Below, piece by piece: positions 30,045-39,887 of a DNA stretch of 64,000 bases. The stretch covers positions 5,890,001-5,954,000 of the forward strand of contig NZ_CP108476.1 of NCBI RefSeq assembly GCF_036226465.1, written 5' to 3'. This DNA is from Kitasatospora sp. NBC_01250 (lineage in GTDB: Bacteria; Actinomycetota; Actinomycetes; Streptomycetales; Streptomycetaceae). Under the pieces are notes generated by a model. The model was not told the origin of the DNA and made no database searches. It saw nothing but the letters and a program-made list of their open reading frames with translations. Position numbers and translations under genes: made by a program. Position 1 is the first letter of the stretch. Each line of letters starts with the position of its first letter.

Positions 30045-30072
30045 CGCAATGCAGAACATATGCATAGCAGGA

Positions 30073-30145
30073 GCCCCCGTTGTGTAGCGGCCTAGCACGC
30101 TGCCCTCTCACGGCAGTAGCGCCGGTTCGAATCCGGTCGGGGGTA
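30073..30145 (+). tRNA. tRNA-Glu (CTC anticodon), copy 2
   Basis: Sequence identical to copy 1 across 73 nt. The three bases after the discriminator read CCA (30146-30148), unlike copies 1 and 3. Confidence 0.96.
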
Positions 30146-30229
30146 CCAGATCCTTCATCAGTCACCATCCGGATGAGGCCGATTCGATCGAGTCGGACCC
30201 CGGAGGCGGCGAAGCTGGATCGCCAGTTT

Positions 30230-30302
30230 GCCCCCGTTGTGTAGCGGCCTAGCACGCTGCCCTCTCACGGCAGTAGCGCCGGTTCGAATCCGGTCGGGGG
30301 TA
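30230..30302 (+). tRNA. tRNA-Glu (CTC anticodon), copy 3
   Basis: Identical 73-nt sequence to copies 1 and 2; followed by TCAGC, so no encoded CCA. A CCGATGG/CCATCGG hairpin (30315-30337) lies between it and the last tRNA, perhaps a processing signal. Confidence 0.96.
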
Positions 30303-30348
30303 CTCAGCAGTTCGGCCGATGGTCTAAAACCATCGGCTTGATTGCTGT

Positions 30349-30420
30349 TGGGATATGGTGTAATTGGCAGCACGAGTGATTCTGGTTCATTTAGTCTAGG
30401 TTCGAGTCCTGGTATCCCAG
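30349..30420 (+). tRNA. tRNA-Gln (CTG anticodon), copy 2
   Basis: 72 nt. Differs from the first tRNA-Gln by one compensatory acceptor pair (G5-C68 there, A5-U68 here: TGGGATA/TATCCCA). CCA follows the discriminator directly in the DNA. Confidence 0.96.
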
Positions 30421-30430
30421 CCACTGAATT

Positions 30431-30456
30431 CCCCCGGTGAATCCGGGGGTTTTTTG
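30431..30456 (+). terminator. Intrinsic terminator of the tRNA array
   Basis: CCCCCGG-tgaat-CCGGGGG followed by TTTTTT, a classic U-tailed terminator 10 nt after the last tRNA. Confidence 0.92.
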
Positions 30457-30526
30457 CGTTTTCGGGGCAGGCTGCTCCGGGACGGAACTCACGCCCCGGA
30501 CGGAACACCCCGGGTCCGGACGGCAG

Positions 30527-30563
30527 AAGGGGCCGCGCACCAGATCCTGGTGCGCGGCCCCTT
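30527..30563 (-). terminator. Terminator of ndgR
   Basis: A perfect 17-bp stem (30527-30543 with 30547-30563) and a 3-nt loop, about 30 nt past the minus-strand ndgR stop. Confidence 0.8.
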
Positions 30564-30592
30564 CCGGTGCCGTCCCGTGGCGCGGGGGCCGC

Positions 30593-31306
30593 TCAGCCCC
30601 GGCGCAGGGCGTCGGTGAGCCGGTTGGCGGCCTCGATGATGGCCTGCGCGTGCAGCCGCCCCGGGTGCCGGGTCAGGCGCTCGATGGGGCCGGAGACCGA
30701 GACGGCGGCCACCACGCGGTTGGAGGGCCCGCGGACCGGCGCGGAGACGGAGGCCACCCCGGGCTCCCGCTCGCCGATCGACTGGGCCCAGCCGCGGCGC
30801 CGCACGCCGCTGAGGGCGGTCGCGGTGAAGCGCGCGCCCTGCAGGCCGCGGTGCAGCCGCTCGGGCTCCTCCCAGGCGAGCAGGACCTGGGCGGCCGAGC
30901 CGGCCTTCATCGGCAGGGTGCTGCCGACCGGGACGGTGTCCCGCAGGCCGGAGAGCCGCTCGGCGGCGGCGACGCAGATCCGCATCTCGCCCTGCCGGCG
31001 GTAGAGCTGTGCGCTCTCGCCGGTGACGTCGCGCAGGTGGGTCAGGACCGGGCCCGCGGTGGCGAGCAGCCGGTCCTCGCCCGCCGCGGCGGAGAGTTCG
31101 GCAAGTCGGGGGCCGAGGATGAACCGGCCCTGCATGTCCCTGGTGACCAGGCGGTGGTGTTCGAGTGCGACGGCGAGTCGGTGGGCGGTGGGCCGCGCCA
31201 GGCCGGTGGCGGCGACCAGCCCCGCCAACGTGGCGGGGCCCGACTCCAGTGCACTGAGCACCAGAGCGGCCTTGTCGAGAACGCCGACGCCGCTAGTGTT
31301 GTCCAT
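30593..31306 (-). CDS. ndgR: IclR-family regulator NdgR/AreB
   Basis: A transcription factor of 237 residues that in streptomycetes controls leucine and other amino-acid genes and is conserved divergently from leuCD. N-terminal winged helix: [46 protein letters not shown]; the C-terminal IclR effector domain contains [19 protein letters not shown] and [31 protein letters not shown] hexamer ends 6 nt before the ATG on the minus strand, a leaderless geometry. The 150-bp divergent region with leuC holds an inverted repeat that may be its operator. The name rests on family and synteny. Confidence 0.92.
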   Translation of the reverse strand: MDNTSGVGVLDKAALVLSALESGPATLAGLVAATGLARPTAHRLAVALEHHRLVTRDMQGRFILGPRLAELSAAAGEDRLLATAGPVLTHLRDVTGESAQLYRRQGEMRICVAAAERLSGLRDTVPVGSTLPMKAGSAAQVLLAWEEPERLHRGLQGARFTATALSGVRRRGWAQSIGEREPGVASVSAPVRGPSNRVVAAVSVSGPIERLTRHPGRLHAQAIIEAANRLTDALRRG

Positions 31307-31320
31307 ACGCCGATACTGCA

Positions 31321-31337
31321 GTCTCATTCCGCGAGAC
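31321..31337. promoter_or_regulatory. Operator candidate between ndgR and leuC
   Basis: GTCTC-N7-GAGAC (31321-31325 with 31333-31337) lies 15 bp upstream of ndgR and 120 bp upstream of leuC, where an autoregulating IclR protein would bind. The palindrome is short, so the call is tentative. Confidence 0.45.
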
Positions 31338-31456
31338 GCAAGTTCAATCTTCGGAGAAACGCGCCACCCTGGAGGAGCAGCCCGGGTGACATCCCCGGGA
31401 ACGGGCACCCCAACGACACGATCAGGCCGGCAGAGCGGCCGGCTGGAGGGAAACCG

Positions 31457-32908
<1,452 letters not shown>

Positions 32909-32914
32909 AGCGCG

Positions 32915-33511
32915 ATGGAGAAGTTCACCACCCACACCGGCCGGGCCGTTCCGCTGCGTCGCAGCAACGTCGACACCGACCAGATCATCCCCGCCCATTG
33001 GCTCAAGAAGGTCACCCGCTCGGGTTTCGAGGACGGACTCTTCGAGGCCTGGCGCAAGGACGACTCTTTCATCCTCAACCAGCCCGAGCGCAGCGGTGCG
33101 ACCGTCCTGGTGGCCGGTCCCGAGTTCGGTACCGGATCATCGCGCGAGCACGCCGTCTGGGCCTTGCAGAACTACGGCTTCCAGGCCGTGATCTCCTCCC
33201 GTTTCGCCGATATCTTCCGCGGGAACTCGCTGAAGAACGGGCTGCTCACGGTGGTGTTGCCGCAGGAGACGGTGGAGCGGCTCTGGGCGCTGACCGAGGC
33301 CGATCCGAAGGCCGAGATCACCGTTGACCTCGAGGCCCGCGAGGTGCGCGCCGAAGGCGTCACCGCCCCGTTCGAACTGGATGAGAACGCCCGCTGGCGG
33401 CTGCTCAACGGGCTGGACGACATCAGCATCACCCTGGGGAACGCTGATGACATCACCGCCTTCGAGCAGCGCCGGCCGAACTTCAAGCCGCGCACCCTGC
33501 CGGTCTCCTGA
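32915..33511 (+). CDS. leuD: 3-isopropylmalate dehydratase small subunit
   Basis: Small (swivel-domain) partner of LeuC, 198 residues. Diagnostic text: [59 protein letters not shown] and the C-terminal [13 protein letters not shown]. It follows leuC by 6 nt with a short ribosome site inside the leuC end. A strong hairpin terminator ends the operon 33 nt after the stop. Confidence 0.97.
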   Translation: MEKFTTHTGRAVPLRRSNVDTDQIIPAHWLKKVTRSGFEDGLFEAWRKDDSFILNQPERSGATVLVAGPEFGTGSSREHAVWALQNYGFQAVISSRFADIFRGNSLKNGLLTVVLPQETVERLWALTEADPKAEITVDLEAREVRAEGVTAPFELDENARWRLLNGLDDISITLGNADDITAFEQRRPNFKPRTLPVS

Positions 33512-33544
33512 GGAGCGGCAAAGGTCGACAAACCCGCAGCACCG

Positions 33545-33582
33545 CCGATGGCCCGCCCCCTTCCCGGGGGACGGGCCATCGG
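33545..33582 (+). terminator. Terminator of leuCD
   Basis: An 11-bp perfect outer stem (33545-33555 with 33572-33582) continued by a CCCC/GGGG inner stem. Confidence 0.85.
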
Positions 33583-33702
33583 TCCGTTGCGGGGGGGAGT
33601 TAGGTCCTGACACCGCGTGAGATGTGGCAAGATACCGGCCCCGGATTTGGATGAAGACGGGGCCGACGCGTCGCAACTCCGAACGGATGGCACAATCAAG
33701 GC

Positions 33703-34050
33703 ATGCACCGGCACCACGAACCTCCGTACGCGGGCGGCGAACCCGCGTCGTCGGAGTTCGGGGACCGGGAAGCCGAGAGTCGAATTGACGATCGGCCGGA
33801 CGTCGAGACCTCAGCCGATGAGGGACCGGACGACCCGGAAGTCGCGGCGCTCTACGCGCTAGTGGCAGAGCGGTTGAAGCAGGCTCACACACGTGTGCAC
33901 GCGCTGCATGCGTCGGAGGAAGCAAAGACCGCTCTCACCCGGCAACTGTTGATCGTCACCGAGACCGCCAAGCGCGATCTCCCGGAGGCGGCACGGCGGT
34001 TGAGTCGCTTTGTGCAGGACCTCGACGAGGGGCAGCCACCCCTCGGCTGA
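33703..34050 (+). CDS. Conserved hypothetical protein, 115 aa
   Basis: No function recognised. The N-terminal half is acidic and disordered (EFGDREAESRIDDRPDVETSADEGPDDPE); the C-terminal half is helical, LYALVAERLKQAHTRVHALHASEEAKTALTRQLLIVTETAKRDLPEAARRLSRFVQDLDEG, compatible with a helical bundle or coiled coil. A CACAAT hexamer lies 6 nt before the ATG (leaderless geometry), and another promoter-like pair, CTGACA-N16-AAGATA (33607-33634), lies further up. It sits between leuD and hupS, a position I associate with a conserved Streptomyces gene. Confidence 0.75.
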   Translation: MHRHHEPPYAGGEPASSEFGDREAESRIDDRPDVETSADEGPDDPEVAALYALVAERLKQAHTRVHALHASEEAKTALTRQLLIVTETAKRDLPEAARRLSRFVQDLDEGQPPLG

Positions 34051-34104
34051 GGTCGCAGACGCGCAAATCCATTGCGACACTAGGGTGATTCGCGCGTTTG
34101 GTAA

Positions 34105-34133
34105 TTGAAAGTCCGCAAATAGATGCCTAACGT
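34105..34133 (+). promoter_or_regulatory. Promoter of hupS
   Basis: TTGAAA (34105-34110), exactly 17 bp, TAACGT (34128-34133), in a conspicuously AT-rich stretch 50 bp before the GTG start. Confidence 0.6.
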
Positions 34134-34183
34134 GCGAATTGAACGGATGGAATCATCCGGCGCCCGTTTCTGAAGGGGAAGAC

Positions 34184-34855
34184 GTGAACAAGGCTCAGCT
34201 TGTCGAAGCGGTGGCCGAGCAGCTGGGTGGTCGCAAGGCTGCCGCAGAGGCCGTCGACGCAGTGCTCGACACCATGGTGCGTGCCGTTGTGGCCGGTGAC
34301 CGTGTGTCGGTCACCGGTTTCGGCACCTTCGAAAAGGTGGAGCGCTCCGCGCGTTTCGCCCGTAACCCGCAGACCGGCGAGCGGGTCAAGGTCAAGAAGA
34401 CCTCGGTCCCGCGCTTCCGCCCGGGCCAGGGCTTCAAGGACCTGGTCAGCGGCAGCAAGAAGCTGCCGAAGGACGGTCCCTCGGTCAAGAAGGCCCCCAA
34501 GGGCTCGCTGACCCCGGGCAAGAGCGGCACCACTGCCGCGGTCAAGCGCGCTGCCACCAAGCGCGCCGCTGCCGCTGCCGAGGCCGCCCCCGTCAAGAAG
34601 ACCGCGGCGAAGAAGACCACCACCGCGAAGAAGGCGACGACTGCCGCCAAGACGGCCGCGGCGAAGAAGACCACCCCGGCGAAGAAGGCGACGACTGTCG
34701 CCAAGACGACCGTCGCCAAGACGGCCGCGGCGAAGAAGACCACCACCGCGAAGAAGGCGACGACCGCTGCCAAGACGGCCGCGGCGAAGAAGACCGCCCC
34801 GGCGAAGAAGACCGCCACCCGCAAGACCACGGCCCGCAAGACCGCCGCGAAGTAA
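34184..34855 (+). CDS. hupS: HU-family nucleoid protein with lysine-rich repeat tail (HupS-type)
   Basis: Chromosome-compacting DNA-binding protein of 223 residues. Residues 1-90 are a complete HU fold: MNKAQLVEAVAEQLGGRKAAAEAVDAVLD, VSVTGFGTFEKVERSARFARNPQTGE, and the arm FRPGQGFKDLV. The rest is a histone-H1-like tail built of Lys/Ala/Thr repeats of about 18 residues (AAAKKTTTAKKATTAAK-like). Such two-domain HUs occur in actinomycetes, where HupS helps spore nucleoid compaction and the mycobacterial HupB is the parallel. GTG start with GAAGGGGA. Monocistronic, with a strong promoter and a 19-bp terminator. Confidence 0.95.
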   Translation: MNKAQLVEAVAEQLGGRKAAAEAVDAVLDTMVRAVVAGDRVSVTGFGTFEKVERSARFARNPQTGERVKVKKTSVPRFRPGQGFKDLVSGSKKLPKDGPSVKKAPKGSLTPGKSGTTAAVKRAATKRAAAAAEAAPVKKTAAKKTTTAKKATTAAKTAAAKKTTPAKKATTVAKTTVAKTAAAKKTTTAKKATTAAKTAAAKKTAPAKKTATRKTTARKTAAK

Positions 34856-34914
34856 TCGCGTCCGGTCGGGTCCAGGAAACTGGGACTTCTGGTGGTCCGT
34901 CAGGACCGAGCAAG

Positions 34915-34958
34915 GCCGCGGCGGCCCGCCCTCTGCCATGAGGGCGGGCCGCCGCGGC
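34915..34958 (+). terminator. Terminator after hupS
   Basis: A perfect 19-bp stem (34915-34933 with 34940-34958), 6-nt loop, followed by TTTCT. Confidence 0.9.
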
Positions 34959-35018
34959 TTTCTGCGTCCGGTTTCCGTGACCGGCCGGGGGCGCCGAGCA
35001 CTGTCGGCTGAACAGCCG

Positions 35019-35249
35019 TCAGCTCTGCTCGGGTGCCTCGGGGTCGGGGAAGGTCTGCAGGGTCACGAAGACCGCCCTGCGCTGGTCGCCGCTGCCGGCC
35101 AGCCGGATCCGCACCCGCTGCCCGGGGCGCAGCAGCAGCAGCCCGCCCGCCTCGAACGCTGCCGCGTCGAACGGGATCGGGGTGCCGTCGTCGAGCAGCA
35201 CGGAGCCGGCCCGGGTGGCGGGGTCGAAGGTGTACGCGGTGGCCTGCAT
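35019..35249 (-). CDS. Small OB-fold-like (cold-shock-like) protein, 76 aa
   Basis: A short all-beta-looking protein: ATAYTFDPATRAGSVLLDDGTPIPFDAAAF then LLLLRPGQRVRIRLAGSGD and a C-terminal strand. The G-x-V-x-x-DDG-x-x-x-P-F and LRPGQRVR pattern resembles a cold-shock/OB fold but lacks the RNP aromatic motifs of CspA, so nucleic-acid binding is uncertain. It starts at ATG 35249 on the minus strand and follows cofC by 40 nt in the same direction, so cotranscription is likely. Confidence 0.7.
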   Translation of the reverse strand: MQATAYTFDPATRAGSVLLDDGTPIPFDAAAFEAGGLLLLRPGQRVRIRLAGSGDQRRAVFVTLQTFPDPEAPEQS

Positions 35250-35289
35250 ACCAGCAGCATAGAGCGGGGGAGCGCGGCCCGCCCCAGCC

Positions 35290-36045
35290 CTAGACCAGCG
35301 CCGCCGCCACCCGCCGGGTGTGCGGTCCGACCCCGAGCAGCAGCGCCTCGGCCAGGTCGGCCCCGGTGTCCACGTCCCGGCGCACCGACGGCACGTCGGG
35401 CAGCGCGAGTTCGAGCGCGCCCCCGAGCGCGTGCCGCTGCCGGGAGGCGCCACCGAAGGCCGGCTCCAACTGCCGGCCGGCCGCACAGGCCAGTAGCGTG
35501 GTGCCCTGCCCGGGGGCGTCCGCCAGGAAGGCGCGCGCCCCGGCCGGTACCGCGCCCAGCACGCGGGCCAGTTCGGCCGGCCGCAGCGCGGGCAGGTCCG
35601 CGGAGAGCGCCGCCAGGGGCGCGTCGGGCCGTAGCCGCCGCGCGTGTGCCGCGCCGTGCGCCAGTGCGGGATTGAGGCCCTCGCCCGGGTGCCCGGTGGG
35701 CTCGTCGGTGACCAGGACCGCGCCGAGGCCCGCCAGCCGCGGACCGGCCACCGGGTCCCGCGAGACCACCAGAACCTGCGCCACCGCCGGGCAGTTCAGC
35801 GCGGCCGTCACGGTGTCCAGGGCGAACGCCAGCGCGAGGTCGGCCCGGTGCGCTCCGGCGTACGGGTCGAGCCGGCTCTTGGCCAGCGCCAGCGGCTTCA
35901 GCGGCAGCACCAGGCTCCACGCGGCCGATCGTCCCGCTCGCGCGCGGGCCGGCTGCGCCGGTGCGAGCGGCGCGGGCGGGACCTGTGCGGTCCGGAGCTG
36001 CGCGGGCCGGATGGGGCGTACGGTGTGCTCGGTCATCGATGTCAT
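35290..36045 (-). CDS. cofC: Phospholactate guanylyltransferase (CofC)
   Basis: Nucleotidyltransferase that activates 2-phospholactate or phosphoenolpyruvate with GTP for coenzyme F420 synthesis. 251 residues with an N-terminal extension. Recognisable text: WSLVLPLKPLALAKSRLDPYAG at the nucleotide-binding start, ALAFALDTVTAAL, VLVVSRDP, GEGLNPALAHGAAHAR, LSADLPALRPAEL, and LLACAAGRQLEPAFGGASRQRHA near the substrate site. The ATG at 36045 or one at 36036 may start it. The F420 ligase genes are not in this window. Divergent from the plsC-like gene. Confidence 0.88.
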   Translation of the reverse strand: MTSMTEHTVRPIRPAQLRTAQVPPAPLAPAQPARARAGRSAAWSLVLPLKPLALAKSRLDPYAGAHRADLALAFALDTVTAALNCPAVAQVLVVSRDPVAGPRLAGLGAVLVTDEPTGHPGEGLNPALAHGAAHARRLRPDAPLAALSADLPALRPAELARVLGAVPAGARAFLADAPGQGTTLLACAAGRQLEPAFGGASRQRHALGGALELALPDVPSVRRDVDTGADLAEALLLGVGPHTRRVAAALV

Positions 36046-36268
36046 TCTCGCTTCGGTCCGTCAGGCTCCGCCAGAGCGCCTCCCGGCGCCGGCGTGCGAT
36101 TGGTCACTCGGTGCCGACCCGCGCCCGGCCCTGCTCGACACGGCCGGTCAGCAGGGCGAGGATGACCAGGGTTTGCCGGTCCGCTGGGCCGGGGCGCCCG
36201 GATGTGATCATGCGATGGACGACGGTCGCGGCACCCCTTGTGCCGCGCGACACGATGGAGGACCTGGG

Positions 36269-37159
36269 GTGGCCCGCCGCTCGTACGCCAGTTTCGGCAA
36301 CGCCGACTACGGAATCTGGTACCGCTTCGCCGCGGTCCTGGTGAAGCCGGTGACGACCGCTCTGGTGAAGCCCGACTGGCGTGGCTGGGAGAACCTGCCC
36401 AAGGAGGGCGGCTACCTGGCGGTGGTGAACCACAACTCGGTGATCGACCCGGTGGTCTACGCGCACTGGCAGTACAACAGCGGCCGGCCGCCGCGGATCC
36501 TGGGCAAGTCCTCCCTCTTCAAGGTGCCGTTCATCGGTTTCATGCTCCGCAAGACCGGTCAGATCCCGGTCTACCGCGACTCCACGGACGCCGCGATGGC
36601 CTTCCGTGCCGCGATCGACGCGGTCAACAGCGGCCAGGTGGTGCAGTTCTATCCGGAGGGCACCATCACCCGCGATCCGGAGCTGTGGCCGATGACCGGC
36701 AAGAGCGGGGCGGCCCGGGTGGCGCTGATGACCGGCGCGCCGGTGATCCCGGTGGCGCACTGGGGCGCGCACGAGATCGTCCCGCCGTACGGCAAGGGCC
36801 TGGGCGGGCGGTCGGCCAAGGTGAGCCTGTTCCCGCGCAAGAAGGTGGTGGTGGCGGCCGGTCCGCCGGTCGACCTGAGCCGCTACCAGGGCAAGGAGCT
36901 GACCAGTCAGGTGCTGCGCGAGGCCACCGAGGACATCATGGACGCGATCACCGAGGTGCTCGCCCAGATCCGCGGCGAGCGGCCGCCCGCCGAGCGCTTC
37001 GACCTGCGCAAGGACGCCCGCGACCGCCGCGCGGCCCGGGCCGGCGAGGCCCGCGCCCAGCACTCGGCGGCCGGGCGGAGCGCGGCCGGGCAGCAGAGCG
37101 CCGGGGCCGCCACCGACAACGAAACCCGCACCGACGAGCAGAACGGGAGCGAGCGATGA
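36269..37159 (+). CDS. 1-acyl-sn-glycerol-3-phosphate acyltransferase (PlsC family)
   Basis: Membrane-associated acyltransferase transferring an acyl chain to lysophosphatidate-type acceptors in phospholipid synthesis. 296 residues from a GTG with a GGAGG site. Catalytic HX4D motif in [12 protein letters not shown]; the substrate-binding FPEGT-type motif reads [21 protein letters not shown] and [15 protein letters not shown] fit blocks II and IV. The C-terminal 60 residues are Arg/Ala/Gln-rich and disordered. Its stop overlaps the start of gpsA (ATGA), so the two are translationally coupled: GpsA makes glycerol-3-phosphate, the backbone of the same pathway. Confidence 0.93.
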   Translation: MARRSYASFGNADYGIWYRFAAVLVKPVTTALVKPDWRGWENLPKEGGYLAVVNHNSVIDPVVYAHWQYNSGRPPRILGKSSLFKVPFIGFMLRKTGQIPVYRDSTDAAMAFRAAIDAVNSGQVVQFYPEGTITRDPELWPMTGKSGAARVALMTGAPVIPVAHWGAHEIVPPYGKGLGGRSAKVSLFPRKKVVVAAGPPVDLSRYQGKELTSQVLREATEDIMDAITEVLAQIRGERPPAERFDLRKDARDRRAARAGEARAQHSAAGRSAAGQQSAGAATDNETRTDEQNGSER

Positions 37160-38157
37160 CCCGCTGCGCCGTCTTCGGCACCGGTTCCTGGGGCACCCCC
37201 TTCGCGATGATCCTGGCCGACGCCGGCTGTGAGGTCGCGCTCTGGGGCCGCCGCAAGGAGCTGGTCGACACCATCGCGGCCACCCGCACCAACCCCGAGT
37301 ACCTGCCCGGCATCGTGCTGCCCGAGGCGGTCGTGCCGACCACCGACGCCGCCGCCGCGCTGGCCGGGGCCGACTTCGCGGTGCTCGCCGTGCCGTCCCA
37401 GACGCTGCGCGAGAACCTGGCCGCCTGGAAGCCGCTGATCGGCCCGGACACCGTCCTGGTGAGCCTGATGAAGGGCATCGAACTGGGCACCGCCAAGCGG
37501 ATGACCGAGGTGATCCGCGAGGTCGCCGGGGTCGGTCCGGAGCGGGTCGCCGTGGTCTCCGGGCCCAACCTGGCACCGGAGATCGCCAAGCGCCAGCCGG
37601 CCGCCAGCGTGGTCGCCTGCGCCGACGAGGCGGTCGCCAAGCGGCTCCAGCAGGCCTGCCACACACCGTACTTCCGCCCGTACACCAACACCGACGTGAT
37701 CGGCTGCGAGCTGGGCGGCGCGGTGAAGAACGTGATCGGCCTGGCGGTCGGGATGGCCGACGGGATGGGCCTGGGCGACAACACCAAGGCCACCCTGATG
37801 ACCCGCGGTCTGGCCGAGATCACCCGGCTCGGCGAGCGGCTGGGCGCCGACCCGCACACCTTCGCGGGCCTGGCCGGCATGGGCGACCTGGTGGCCACCT
37901 GCTCCTCGCCGCTCTCCCGCAACCACACCTTCGGGTTCAACCTCGGCAAGGGGATGACCCTGGAACAGGTGATCGCCGCCACCAAGCAGACCGCCGAGGG
38001 CGTCAAGTCCTGCGAGTCGGTGCTCGACCTGGCCCGGCGCAACGGCGTCGACATGCCGATCGTCGCGGCCGTGGTCGAGGTGGTGCACAACGGGCGCCCC
38101 ACCCAGCAGGTGCTCAAGGACCTGATGGGACGCTCCGCGGGCCCCGAGCGCCGCTGA
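37156..38157 (+). CDS. gpsA: Glycerol-3-phosphate dehydrogenase [NAD(P)+]
   Basis: Reduces dihydroxyacetone phosphate to sn-glycerol-3-phosphate for membrane lipids. 333 residues: N-terminal Rossmann motif [43 protein letters not shown], and the catalytic-lysine helix [39 protein letters not shown], followed by [25 protein letters not shown]. The ATG overlaps the upstream acyltransferase stop by 4 nt (ATGA). Confidence 0.97.
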   Translation: MTRCAVFGTGSWGTPFAMILADAGCEVALWGRRKELVDTIAATRTNPEYLPGIVLPEAVVPTTDAAAALAGADFAVLAVPSQTLRENLAAWKPLIGPDTVLVSLMKGIELGTAKRMTEVIREVAGVGPERVAVVSGPNLAPEIAKRQPAASVVACADEAVAKRLQQACHTPYFRPYTNTDVIGCELGGAVKNVIGLAVGMADGMGLGDNTKATLMTRGLAEITRLGERLGADPHTFAGLAGMGDLVATCSSPLSRNHTFGFNLGKGMTLEQVIAATKQTAEGVKSCESVLDLARRNGVDMPIVAAVVEVVHNGRPTQQVLKDLMGRSAGPERR

Positions 38158-38197
38158 CCGGGAACCACGGAACTCGCAAGGTAGTCTCACCCTCGAT

Positions 38198-39340
38198 ATG
38201 AGCATCGAATCGACCTCCCCGAACCAGGCGGCGAAGCCGCGCGTCGCGATCGTCTTCGGCGGCCGCTCATCCGAGCACGGCGTCTCGGTGGTCACGGCCG
38301 CCAGCGTGCTCCGGGCGATCGACCGGAGCCGGTACGAGGTGCTGCCGATCGGCATCACCCAGGAGGGCCGCTGGGCGCTGGTCGCCGACGAGCCGGCCCG
38401 GATGGCTATCAGCGACGGGCGGATGCCCGACGTCGAGCAGATCGCCGAGTCCACCGAGGGCCAGCTCGCGCTGCCGGCCAGCCCCGTCTCGCGCGAGGTG
38501 GTGTGGAGCGAGCCGGGCAGCGCGCCCAAGGCGCTCGGCGAGGTCGACGTGGTGCTGCCGCTGCTGCACGGCCCGTGGGGCGAGGACGGCACGCTGCAGG
38601 GGCTGCTGGAGCTCTCCGGCGTGCCCTACGTCGGCTCCGGCGTGCTGGCCAGCTCGGTCGGCATGGACAAGGAGTACACCAAGCGGGTGCTCGAGTCCTT
38701 CGGCCTCGGCGTGGGCCCCTACACCGTGGTGCGCCCGCGCGACTGGGAGAGCGAGGCGGGCCGTGCCGCCGCCCGTGAGCGGATCGCGGCGCTGGGCCTG
38801 CCGGTCTTCGTCAAGCCCTGCCGGGCCGGTTCCAGCATCGGGATCACCAAGGTCAAGGACGCGGCCGAGCTGGACGCGGCGATCGAGGAGGCCCGCCGGC
38901 ACGACCCGAAGGTGATCGTCGAGGCGATGCTCAACGGCCGCGAGCTCGAGTGCGCGGTGCTGGAGTTCGAGGACGGTCCGCGGGCCAGCCTGCCGGCCGA
39001 GGTGCTGGTCGGCGAGGGCTTCGAGTTCTACGACTTCGAGGCCAAGTACATCGACTCCTCCGAGGTGCGGATCCCGGCCCAGCTGACCGAGCAGGAGACC
39101 GCCGCGATCCGCGCGCAGGCCGTCACCGCCTTCGACGCGCTCAGCTGCGAGGGTCTCGCCCGGGTGGACTTCTTCCTGCTCGACGACGGCCGCTGGGTGG
39201 TCAACGAGATCAACACCATGCCCGGCTTCACCCCCATCTCGGCCTTCCCCAAGATGTGGGAGGCCACCGGGGTGTCCTACCCCGAGCTGATCGACCGCCT
39301 GCTGCAGGGCGCGCTGCGCCGCTCCACCGGGCTGCGCTGA
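38198..39340 (+). CDS. ddlA: D-alanine--D-alanine ligase
   Basis: ATP-grasp ligase making the D-Ala-D-Ala dipeptide of peptidoglycan. 380 residues. Landmarks: RVAIVFGGRSSEHGVSVVTAASVL at the N-terminus, LLHGPWGEDGTLQGLLELSGVPYVGSGVLASSVGMDK, FVKPCRAGSSIGITKV (glycine-rich ATP loop), EFYDFEAKYIDSSEVRIPA with the omega-loop Tyr expected of a D-Ala- rather than D-lactate-specific enzyme, and RVDFFLLDDGRWVVNEINTMPGFT for metal binding. AAGG plus a TAGTCT -10-like box precede the ATG. Not associated with vancomycin-resistance genes here. Confidence 0.96.
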   Translation: MSIESTSPNQAAKPRVAIVFGGRSSEHGVSVVTAASVLRAIDRSRYEVLPIGITQEGRWALVADEPARMAISDGRMPDVEQIAESTEGQLALPASPVSREVVWSEPGSAPKALGEVDVVLPLLHGPWGEDGTLQGLLELSGVPYVGSGVLASSVGMDKEYTKRVLESFGLGVGPYTVVRPRDWESEAGRAAARERIAALGLPVFVKPCRAGSSIGITKVKDAAELDAAIEEARRHDPKVIVEAMLNGRELECAVLEFEDGPRASLPAEVLVGEGFEFYDFEAKYIDSSEVRIPAQLTEQETAAIRAQAVTAFDALSCEGLARVDFFLLDDGRWVVNEINTMPGFTPISAFPKMWEATGVSYPELIDRLLQGALRRSTGLR

Positions 39341-39346
39341 GCCGAA

Positions 39347-39388
39347 GAAGCCGGTGCCGCCCCCACCTGGGTGGGGGCGGCACCGGCT
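39347..39388 (+). terminator. Terminator between ddlA and the Lrp-like gene
   Basis: A perfect 19-bp stem (39347-39365 with 39370-39388) and 4-nt loop, serving ddlA and possibly the convergent gene as well. Confidence 0.9.
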
Positions 39389-39408
39389 TTGCGGTCCGGC
39401 GGGCCGGA

Positions 39409-39642
39409 CTACAGATGCACCACCGGACAGGTCAGCGTTCGGGTGATGCCGTCGACCTGCTGGATCTGCGCGACCACCAGCCTGCCCAGGTCGTCCACCG
39501 TGGTGGCCTCGGCCCGCACGATCACGTCATAGGGGCCGGTGACGTCCTCGGCCTGGATGACTCCCTCGATCTTGGAGATGGCCTCGGCCACGGCGGTGGC
39601 CTTGCCTACTTCGGTCTGGATCAGGATGTATGCCTGTACCAC
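39409..39642 (-). CDS. Lrp/AsnC-type stand-alone RAM domain protein, 77 aa
   Basis: A single ligand-binding (RAM) domain of the Lrp/AsnC family without the DNA-binding helix-turn-helix: VQAYILIQTEVGKATAVAEAISKIEGVIQAEDVTGPYDVIVRAEATTVDDLGRLVVAQIQQVDGITRTLTCPVV. Such proteins form dimers or octamers and bind amino acids; some act by mixing with full-length Lrp proteins. GTG start at 39642 with a GGGAGG site. A minus-strand TAGCGT box (forward 39763-39768) may be its promoter. Divergent from thiL. Confidence 0.9.
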   Translation of the reverse strand: MVQAYILIQTEVGKATAVAEAISKIEGVIQAEDVTGPYDVIVRAEATTVDDLGRLVVAQIQQVDGITRTLTCPVVHL

Positions 39643-39887
39643 GGAGGACCTCCCGGCGGCTCGGGGTGGTGGCGCGACGACACTGGCGGCCACGGGTAAG
39701 GGGGCGCGACCCGCGCGGAGATCGGGTGGTGGGGCGGGCGCGCCGCAAAAGACTGGATCACCACGCTACCGCGCACCGGGCCCGGGAGGGGAGACCCGGG
39801 ACCGGGCCGTGGGCGTACGCTTCGCGCGGGGCGCGCACCGCGCCCTCCCGGCTGGTCCGGGATTCGGGCTTCGGGAGAGGACGGCAC

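Noticed and set aside
29972-30302. CRISPR-like array of three 73-bp identical units
   Set aside because: The repeats fold as tRNA-Glu cloverleaves with a CTC anticodon; spacers are irregular in length and there are no cas genes.
29868-30508. Open frames across the tRNA array on both strands
   Set aside because: They translate tRNA sequence and contain repeated peptides from repeated tRNAs; not genes.
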